DNA from: Prevotellaceae bacterium
Lineage (GTDB): Bacteria > Bacteroidota > Bacteroidia > Bacteroidales > UBA932
Direction of reading: 5' to 3'
Assembly (NCBI GenBank): GCA_031273285.1
Contig: JAISSE010000069.1
Coordinates: 1-6,803 of the forward strand
DNA: 6,803 nt
The notes beneath the pieces are model-generated. The model was not told the origin of the DNA, searched no databases, and was given only the letters and a program-made list of their open reading frames with translations. Positions 1-4,344 of this stretch are shown here, piece by piece. The translations under genes and the position numbers were made by a program. The number at the start of each line of letters is the position of its first letter. Position 1 is the first letter of the stretch.

Positions 1-550
1 TTTCGATGTTGGATTGTGTCAAACGGTTGCGTTCGCTTGTCTGTACGTTTTGTTTTACGTTCAGTTCGCCGATTTCCTCCAGTCGGACTTCGATTTCGTC
101 AATCAGTTCCCGTCTCAAACCCTTTGCGGTCAATACCTCCATATTGCGCTTCACCGCCGTCAGCATCCGTCTCAGGTTCAGTTCCAGACCCTCGGTATTG
201 TGTCTGGAAATATCGTTCCTGACGCTTTTCAAGCCCGTATCGTCCACGGCGACATCCAGTTCCTGTCCGGCAAGTTTGAGATAGCCTTCCAGAGTGTTCA
301 GTTTCCCCCGCAGATTTTTCGATTTGCCGTAAAGCGCCTGCGTAGTGGCTTTCAGCTCACGGGTAATTGTAGATGAGCTTATCAGATTTTTGCAGGCGTC
401 GATTTTAACTCTTATTGAGGCAGGATAATCGGCGGTAAACATCGGCGAATAAGCGCTGAAATCACTCAGGTCTTTTGTCAGACTGCCGAGAAGAAACTCT
501 CCTATTACCGGAAGGTCTTCTATTTTACACGAAAATGTTTTATTTATCAT
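1..550 (-). CDS. Unrecognised helical protein, 3' part outside window
   Basis: The minus-strand frame is open from an ATG at 550 to the left edge, giving 183 codons with no stop, so the C-terminus is missing. I do not recognise the family and assign no function. The protein starts MINKTFSCKIEDLPVIGEFL. It has no signal peptide and no transmembrane segment, so it is probably cytoplasmic. Residues 60-183 are rich in Leu, Glu, Lys and Arg and look almost wholly alpha-helical, with coiled-coil-like stretches around 75-100 and 123-175 (for example EIEVRLEEIGEL at 152-163). The frame is regular, with no internal damage. The start lies only 10 bases beyond the stop of the KKHDxxG repeat ORF, so the two are probably one transcript and may be translationally coupled. 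No strong Shine-Dalgarno sequence precedes the ATG, which is normal in Bacteroidota. Plus-strand frames here are less protein-like and are treated as shadows. Confidence 0.75.
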   Translation of the reverse strand, partial: MINKTFSCKIEDLPVIGEFLLGSLTKDLSDFSAYSPMFTADYPASIRVKIDACKNLISSSTITRELKATTQALYGKSKNLRGKLNTLEGYLKLAGQELDVAVDDTGLKSVRNDISRHNTEGLELNLRRMLTAVKRNMEVLTAKGLRRELIDEIEVRLEEIGELNVKQNVQTSERNRLTQSNIE

Positions 551-560
551 GGCTTTTATT

Positions 561-881
561 TTAAACTGTTATTAATTCGACATTAATTTTATCGGGATTG
601 TGTTTGCCACCGGCAGGATCGTGCTTCTTACCGGCAGGATCGTGTTTCTTACCGTCAAGATCGTGTTTCTTACCGTCAGGATCGTGTTTCTTACCGTCAG
701 GATCGTGCTTCTTGCCGGTAAGATCGTGTTTCTTACCGGGAAGATCGTGTTTCTTACCGTCAAGATCGTGTTTCTTACCGGCGGGATCGTGTTTCTTACC
801 GGCGGGATCGTGTTTCTTACCGGCGAGATCGTGTTTGCTACCGACAGTATTGTATTTGTTATTAACAGGATATTCACACAT
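561..881 (-). CDS. Small KKHDxxG heptapeptide-repeat protein (hypothetical)
   Basis: This ORF of 106 codons starts at ATG 881; a GTG at 887 in frame would add two residues. It is nearly all heptapeptide repeat. After MCEYPVNNKYNT come SKHD, then ten KKHD units separated by three-residue linkers (PAG, LDG, LPG, LTG, PDG, LAG), then GKHN and the tail DKINVELITV. Within the core units, changes at three repeat positions are silent in this frame (AAA/AAG, GGT/GGC and the third base of the Pro/Leu codon). Coding changes are confined to the two linker residues before Gly. This favours translation in this frame, although one plus-strand frame fits the same pattern. The product would be small, very basic, rich in His and Asp, without signal peptide or membrane segment, and probably extended or disordered. 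It has a plausible promoter upstream and an adjacent gene 10 bases downstream. It could instead be an untranslated minisatellite in a leader. The function is unknown. Confidence 0.45.
   Translation of the reverse strand: MCEYPVNNKYNTVGSKHDLAGKKHDPAGKKHDPAGKKHDLDGKKHDLPGKKHDLTGKKHDPDGKKHDPDGKKHDLDGKKHDPAGKKHDPAGGKHNPDKINVELITV
596..868. repeat. 21-bp tandem repeat array, 13 units
   Basis: There are thirteen contiguous 21-bp units with no insertions or gaps (273 bp). On the plus strand each begins GATCGTG and contains CTTACC. The core units (617-826) differ at only six positions: 8, 14, 18, 19, 20 and 21. The outer units at 596-616, 827-847 and 848-868 are more diverged, the usual picture of a minisatellite homogenised in its middle by slippage or unequal exchange. 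Because the unit is a multiple of three, copy-number change would lengthen or shorten an encoded protein without shifting frame. On the minus strand one of the three frames meets TAA in nearly every unit; the other two stay open. Confidence 0.97.
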
Positions 882-922
882 TTTCACATCAAATTAATTC
901 CGTATCTTTAAATTTAATGTCG

Positions 923-952
923 CAAAATTATAAAATATTTTTTTCATGCAAA
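923..952 (-). promoter_or_regulatory. Bacteroidota-type promoter for the repeat ORF and downstream gene
   Basis: Read on the minus strand, TTTG (952-949) is followed after 18 bases by TAATTTTG (930-923). This matches the Bacteroidota sigma-ABfr consensus of TTTG near -33 and TAnnTTTG near -7. Transcription would begin near 917, leaving a leader of roughly 35 bases before the ATG at 881. The spacer lies inside a perfect AT-only inverted repeat. The call rests on motif and spacing only. Confidence 0.5.
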
Positions 953-961
953 AAAATATTT
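933..961. repeat. Perfect 12-bp AT-only inverted repeat
   Basis: The arms AAATATTTTTTT (933-944) and AAAAAAATATTT (950-961) are exact reverse complements around a 5-base centre, CATGC. The element overlaps the -33 element and the spacer of the predicted minus-strand promoter. It could be a protein-binding dyad, a cruciform or bent-DNA site, or a weak hairpin following plsY. An AT-only stem would be a poor intrinsic terminator. Confidence 0.7.
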
Positions 962-982
962 AGCAATGAGTGTATTATATAA

Positions 983-1021
983 GAGATTGCTTCCCGCTCG
1001 TGCTTCGCCGTCTCAATGACA
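983..1021. repeat. Dispersed-repeat-like element, GAGATTGCTTC...CAATGACA
   Basis: The segment starts GAGATTGCTTC and ends CTCAATGACA, with ATTG and CAAT as short inverted ends and a GC-richer, imperfectly palindromic centre. It resembles from memory the short intergenic repeats (GAGATTGCTTC...GCAATGACA) scattered in many bacterial genomes. It stands out in base composition from the AT-rich DNA to its left. A neighbouring small hairpin, CGTCT (1009-1013) with AGACG (1021-1025), overlaps its right end. No coding potential is visible. Confidence 0.5.
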
Positions 1022-1064
1022 GACGCGGCTCTGTTGTAATCCGCTAAAAGTATACCGTGTGCAT

Positions 1065-1088
1065 TTTACATCATTACATCATTACATC
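1065..1088. repeat. Short octamer array (ATTACATC)
   Basis: Two exact ATTACATC units lie at 1073-1080 and 1081-1088. A diverged ninemer copy, TTTTACATC, occupies 1064-1072. The array runs directly into the heptamer array that follows. It is too short and AT-rich for any function to be inferred. Confidence 0.8.
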
Positions 1089-1158
1089 ACTAATCACTAA
1101 TCACTAATCACTAATCACTAATCACTAATCACTGTTCACTAATCACTGCTCACTGTTC
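1089..1158. repeat. Heptamer tandem array (ACTAATC), 10 units, entering plsY
   Basis: Six perfect ACTAATC units (1089-1130) are followed by ACTGTTC, ACTAATC, ACTGCTC and ACTGTTC (1131-1158). The last nine bases lie within the 3' end of plsY, and the plsY stop codon (TGA, complement of 1150-1152) is itself part of the repeat. Because seven is not a multiple of three, the array read on the minus strand gives TGA or TAG in all three frames. Confidence 0.95.
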
Positions 1159-1809
1159 CCTCCGTTTTCCGAAGGATATTTTATTTTCCGTTCCGTTTCT
1201 AAGTCGCCTGATGTTTTTTCTGTGAGTGATTATAATCATGGTAGAGGCAATCAGGCTGAAACACTTCAGCGTCAGGCTTGTTTTTTCGGGCATGAGTATC
1301 ATTCCGAACAGAAATATCACGAATACGGGAAACGTTATCGCCGCCATTACGGAGCTTAGCGAAACATAGCGCGTCGTCAGAAAGGTTACAAGAAACACCG
1401 TCAAAGCCAGCAGCATGGGATACGGAGATATTGCCACAAGTATTCCGGCAATTGTCGCCACCCCCTTGCCGCCCTTGAACGAAGCGAATACCGGAAAAAT
1501 ATGCCCGACGACGGCGCAAATCCCCAGCGCAATTTCGTAGCCCGTATACAGTTCGGGATTAACCTGCGAATCGAGAGCCGTAAACCGAATAAACTGCACA
1601 GCCGCCAGTCCCTTCAGAAAATCGAAGATAAAAACGGGCAGTGCCGCCCTGGGACCCAGCACTCTCAATATGTTTGTCGCGCCCGCATTTCCGCTGCCGT
1701 GTTCCCTTATATTAATGCCGTGTTTCGTTCGCGCAACCCACACCGCGCTTGAGACGGAACCCAGAAGATACGCCGCCGCCAGCCACACAAAATACATAAC
1801 ATTGTTCAT
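1150..1809 (-). CDS. plsY: Acyl-phosphate:glycerol-3-phosphate acyltransferase PlsY
   Basis: This is an integral inner-membrane enzyme that moves an acyl group from acyl-phosphate to sn-glycerol-3-phosphate, making lysophosphatidic acid at the start of phospholipid synthesis. At 219 residues it is close to the usual PlsY length. All three conserved loop motifs are visible: GSVSSAVW with HGSGNAGATNILR (17-49), GHIFPVFASFKGGKGVAT (102-119, with the phosphate-binding GGKG), and TRYVSLSS (146-153). Hydrophobic segments at about 4-25, 55-75, 92-110, 118-145 and 155-172, plus one near 180-196, fit a multi-spanning protein. The tail HRKNIRRLRNGTENK is basic and probably cytoplasmic. The ATG at 1809 is chosen because it gives the expected N-terminal membrane segment. 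A TAATTTTG motif lies 23 bases upstream. The gene follows the MuiA-like gene by 68 bases on the same strand. Its stop codon falls within a heptamer repeat array. Confidence 0.97.
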   Translation of the reverse strand: MNNVMYFVWLAAAYLLGSVSSAVWVARTKHGINIREHGSGNAGATNILRVLGPRAALPVFIFDFLKGLAAVQFIRFTALDSQVNPELYTGYEIALGICAVVGHIFPVFASFKGGKGVATIAGILVAISPYPMLLALTVFLVTFLTTRYVSLSSVMAAITFPVFVIFLFGMILMPEKTSLTLKCFSLIASTMIIITHRKNIRRLRNGTENKISFGKRREQ

Positions 1810-1832
1810 TTCTGTTCATATATTTATTCGGG

Positions 1833-1840
1833 CAAAATTA
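1833..1840 (-). promoter_or_regulatory. Candidate -7 element for plsY
   Basis: The minus strand reads TAATTTTG, matching the Bacteroidota -7 consensus TAnnTTTG, 23 bases before the plsY ATG. The nearest TTTG upstream (1868-1865) is 24 bases away, longer than the usual spacing, so the -33 half is weak. It would allow plsY to be transcribed separately from the gene before it. Confidence 0.35.
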
Positions 1841-1877
1841 ATCATTATTTGATTTAATCGACATCAAACACGAAATT

Positions 1878-3515
1878 TCAGGGTAAATTCAGGACGACAC
1901 CTTTGGGGTATTTCACACTGTATGAGATATTATAAGTCCTTGATTCGCCCTGCCGGAATTTTTCTTCCCAGGAGATTACGCCCACGTCTTCGTTGTGAAA
2001 AGTAGGGGTTGTCGTGTTTTTCAGCAGTGTTACCTCGATCTGTTTTTCGACTGATTTGGGATACTGGTCTTTCAGAACCATGTTTATCGGCGTGTTCCTG
2101 TTGTTTCTGACCGTTATTTTGTATGTATATTCCTGTTTTATATCGTTTCCAAGCAATTTTGTACTGCTCATCTCGTTCACTTTTTCCCTTTTGACCGCCA
2201 CACGGCTGTCGATGCCCAGAGTGAGGCTCAGGGCGTCTTTGGTCGATGCCGCGTCGATATAAGTTTCGCCGATGTAAGTGTCCTCGTATGTGATATTTGC
2301 ATTTCCGCTTAGCAGATTGAGGTTTTCCCGGTTATTGATTTCCGCAATCAAAAACGTATTGGGACTGAGTTTCGGTGCGCAATAGTGCTTGTATTCCGCT
2401 GCAATTTCCTGACTTTGAAGCTCGATATTCTGAATGTTACCGTTTCCGGGAACCGAATACGGCAAATCAATATCGTAAGTTACATTCAGATGATTTTCCG
2501 ACACAGCTACATGATCTTCCATTGTTTCGGCGGGAAGAATCAGGTTCTCCTGTTCAGCCTGCTCGCCGTTTGTGTCGATTTCTTTTATCTGTAATCGTTT
2601 ATACGAAAGAGTGTTTTGCATCATCGGGTCGGATCGGTCGTTCATCCTGTTTACAATCGTTTGGGGTTGCCGGAGTATCCACGCTGTGAACAGCGGCGCC
2701 GTTTTACCGAACGAAGGTACGGAAGTCGACAGTTTGAGTTTCACCTGTTCCCAGTCGACGCCCGTGGTTTGCATCACTTTTGCCTTGCTGATGATTTTCA
2801 CCGGATTGTCGATGCTCGACACGCTGATGTCATGATATGGAGACCACGACGCCGAAGGTGTATAATACATGAGACTGAAAGTGCACCGCGTTGTCGCAGA
2901 GGATGAAAGGGCAAGTTTTAACGCTCCTTTGTCTCTGACAACCCTGTTTTTAACCGCCTGTATCCGGCTGCCTGTCTCCGCCGCCTTTCGGGTCAGTTCC
3001 TTCTCGTCCTGCCTCAGTCGAAATGTATATTCTTCAGTATCTTTCATTTTTTTGTCGTAATACTCTATCAGACTGATAATGTCTTCCGAACGGTTGTCCT
3101 TGCTGTCGGCGCCTTTATCGACAGCGTTCTGAAGAGTTTTCAGCAGATTGTCGTTTATCCGGAGTATTGACCGGATTTTGCCGAGATCTGTCTGATACCG
3201 TTCCAAAGTATCCTGCAATACTTTGATTTCTCCGTCGGTAGCCACGGATTCGACCATAAATTCAAACGACGAAATCAGCACGCCGTTATTTGCCCGAATC
3301 CTGATGCTGTTGACGTCAATGTCGGGGCTTAAACCCTGTATAATCACATTATTGACACCTTTAGCCAGTTGCGCGTCAATTTCGTGAACAACTTCCGCTC
3401 CGGAAAAGAAAATCGTGGCTTCCATTACCCTCGATTTAACTTTTATGGTGTCTCCGGCGGCTCCGGCATCTAATGCCGCAAGAGCTAAAACGGTTAAAAA
3501 CAATACTTTTTTCAT
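1878..3515 (-). CDS. Secreted MuiA-like protein (DUF4140/DUF4139)
   Basis: This 545-residue protein matches the architecture annotated as 'mucoidy inhibitor MuiA family' in Bacteroidota; its biochemical role is not established. A signal peptide is clear (MKKVLFLTVLALAALDAGAA, 1-20), so it should reach the periplasm or outer envelope. Residues about 25-90 form the N-terminal beta domain (DUF4140), with the typical start VKSRVMEATIFFSGAEV. Residues about 95-195 are charged and helical, a probable coiled coil. From about 205 to the end is the DUF4139 beta-rich domain, with ASWSPYHDI (222-230), TGVDWEQVKLKLSTS (251-265), YDIDLPYSVP and the C-terminal pattern KDQYPKSVEKQIEV...ISWEEKFRQGES...YSVKYPKGV. 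The reading frame is intact and of normal length. It starts 55 bases after the deacylase stop with no convincing promoter between, so read-through from that gene is likely. No muiA symbol is assigned because homology to the original E. coli mucoidy gene is at family level only. Confidence 0.9.
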   Translation of the reverse strand: MKKVLFLTVLALAALDAGAAGDTIKVKSRVMEATIFFSGAEVVHEIDAQLAKGVNNVIIQGLSPDIDVNSIRIRANNGVLISSFEFMVESVATDGEIKVLQDTLERYQTDLGKIRSILRINDNLLKTLQNAVDKGADSKDNRSEDIISLIEYYDKKMKDTEEYTFRLRQDEKELTRKAAETGSRIQAVKNRVVRDKGALKLALSSSATTRCTFSLMYYTPSASWSPYHDISVSSIDNPVKIISKAKVMQTTGVDWEQVKLKLSTSVPSFGKTAPLFTAWILRQPQTIVNRMNDRSDPMMQNTLSYKRLQIKEIDTNGEQAEQENLILPAETMEDHVAVSENHLNVTYDIDLPYSVPGNGNIQNIELQSQEIAAEYKHYCAPKLSPNTFLIAEINNRENLNLLSGNANITYEDTYIGETYIDAASTKDALSLTLGIDSRVAVKREKVNEMSSTKLLGNDIKQEYTYKITVRNNRNTPINMVLKDQYPKSVEKQIEVTLLKNTTTPTFHNEDVGVISWEEKFRQGESRTYNISYSVKYPKGVVLNLP

Positions 3516-3570
3516 ATCTGCAATTAATAATTTGTTGTGGTATAATCAAAAATCGTGCCAAAAACAAAGT

Positions 3571-4062
3571 TCAGTACACTTCAATCCATTCGAACCGATT
3601 TTTTGTATGCTCCATAAATTTGACGAAATCGTCCTTCGAAACGATAAGCGAGGCGGTATTGACACAGGGATGAAAACTCAGTCGCTCTGCGTTTTGCAGA
3701 TTTTTATCCAGAAAGACATGCACGTGATGTTCTTCGTCGTGTATCAGACCGAAAGGCGTTACCGAACCGGGCGTTACGCCCAGATATTTCATCATCCGGC
3801 TTTCGGAAGCAAAACTTAACTTGCCCTGACGCAACTGTTTTTCGATACTGTGAATATCCATGTCGCAGTTGCAGTCGAGAACAGCCAGATAATGCCTGTT
3901 ACCCTTGTGATTGCGGAAAAACAGGTTTTTACAGTGTTTCGCCTCGTGCCCCGCCCAGTATTGTCTGGCGATTTCGATGGTCGGCGCCGGAGGATGTTCC
4001 AGATATTCAAACCGGATGTTTAATTCCGCAAGCAATTGATATAATTTTTCTGACCCGTTCAT
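3571..4062 (-). CDS. Prolyl-tRNA deacylase, ProXp-ala/PrdX type (YbaK-like fold)
   Basis: This 163-residue stand-alone editing domain belongs to the YbaK/prolyl-tRNA-synthetase-associated superfamily. Family members related to ProXp-ala hydrolyse alanine mischarged on tRNA-Pro, in trans to prolyl-tRNA synthetase in the cytoplasm. The diagnostic features are present: the conserved lysine within HCKNLFFR (Lys45, the position of the known catalytic-site Lys), the strand HYLAVLDCN (57-65), KLSFASESRMMKYLGVTPGSV (from 81), the GxxxP loop GSVTP (99-103) followed by FGL, and FHPCVNTASLIVS (130-142). The N-terminal stretch FEYLEHPPAPTIEIA is also typical. Length is normal and the frame intact. The ATG at 4062 gives the usual N-terminus. 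A near-consensus -7 motif lies 21 bases upstream. It is the first of three same-strand genes and is divergent from the susC-like gene. The symbols proX and prdX are used inconsistently, so none is given. Confidence 0.93.
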   Translation of the reverse strand: MNGSEKLYQLLAELNIRFEYLEHPPAPTIEIARQYWAGHEAKHCKNLFFRNHKGNRHYLAVLDCNCDMDIHSIEKQLRQGKLSFASESRMMKYLGVTPGSVTPFGLIHDEEHHVHVFLDKNLQNAERLSFHPCVNTASLIVSKDDFVKFMEHTKNRFEWIEVY

Positions 4063-4082
4063 AATTTTTTACAATTTTTCCG

Positions 4083-4090
4083 CAAAGGTA
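4083..4090 (-). promoter_or_regulatory. Candidate -7 element for the prolyl-tRNA deacylase
   Basis: The minus strand reads TACCTTTG, a full match to TAnnTTTG, ending 20 bases before the ATG at 4062. No good TTTG lies at the expected distance upstream, so the assignment depends on the -7 half and its position. Confidence 0.4.
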
Positions 4091-4266
4091 AGATTTTTTG
4101 CCGAAATGCACCGGGACACGCGGATGATGCGGATTATGAGGATTTGCGCAGATAAATAAAAGAATCGATTATCTTATTGTTAAAACGAACAACAGGCACA
4201 ATCCGGCAATTTTCAGTTTACCCAATCAGTTGATTTTCATTCCAATCGGCAAATACGGATTAAAAT

Positions 4267-4282
4267 TACCACAAATGTGGTA
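4267..4282. promoter_or_regulatory. Perfect dyad TACCACA-AA-TGTGGTA, candidate operator
   Basis: Two exact 7-bp arms are separated by AA in the spacer between the divergent deacylase and susC-like genes. The right arm ends immediately before the TTTC taken as the -33 element of the plus-strand promoter. Its centre would lie roughly 45 bases upstream of the inferred transcription start, a common place for an activator or repressor site. The identity of any regulator is unknown. Confidence 0.5.
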
Positions 4283-4313
4283 TTTCACAGCCTGTAGCCG
4301 CACAGTACTTTTG
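4283..4313 (+). promoter_or_regulatory. Bacteroidota-type promoter for the susC-like gene
   Basis: TTTC (4283-4286, one mismatch to TTTG) is followed after 19 bases by TACTTTTG (4306-4313), an exact TAnnTTTG. Transcription would start near 4320, giving a leader of about 25 bases before the ATG at 4345. The spacing and the neighbouring dyad support it. Confidence 0.55.
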
Positions 4314-4344
4314 TCCCGATAAATTGATATTACATAGTTAAAAA

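Noticed and set aside
6..376. Overlapping plus-strand ORFs opposite the left-edge gene
   Set aside because: They lie antisense to a 183-codon minus frame that is open to the edge and has ordinary protein composition. The plus frames are Ser/Phe/Arg-rich shadows with no start context.
596..868. CRISPR array
   Set aside because: Units are contiguous 21-mers with no unique spacers between them, and no cas genes are nearby.
572..877. Second open minus frame over the 21-bp array (VRNTILP repeats)
   Set aside because: The variation between units is mostly non-silent in this frame, and it opens with GTG, not ATG. Open frames are expected by chance when a 21-bp unit lacks a stop.
1810..1880. Terminator between the MuiA-like gene and plsY
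   Set aside because: Only an 8-bp palindrome, GAAATTTC, is present. There is no GC-rich stem followed by a T run, so no intrinsic terminator is called.
3415..3819. Plus-strand ORF across the MuiA-like and deacylase genes
   Set aside because: It crosses two well-supported genes on the opposite strand and their intergenic gap, and shows no protein-family features.
4150..4174. Inverted repeat AGATAA...TTATCT in the divergent spacer
   Set aside because: Six-base AT-rich arms with a 13-base gap are expected by chance in this sequence, and it is not aligned with any promoter element.
4222..4247. Direct repeat CCAATC, 20 bases apart
   Set aside because: Two six-base matches are too short to be called a regulatory site without conservation data.
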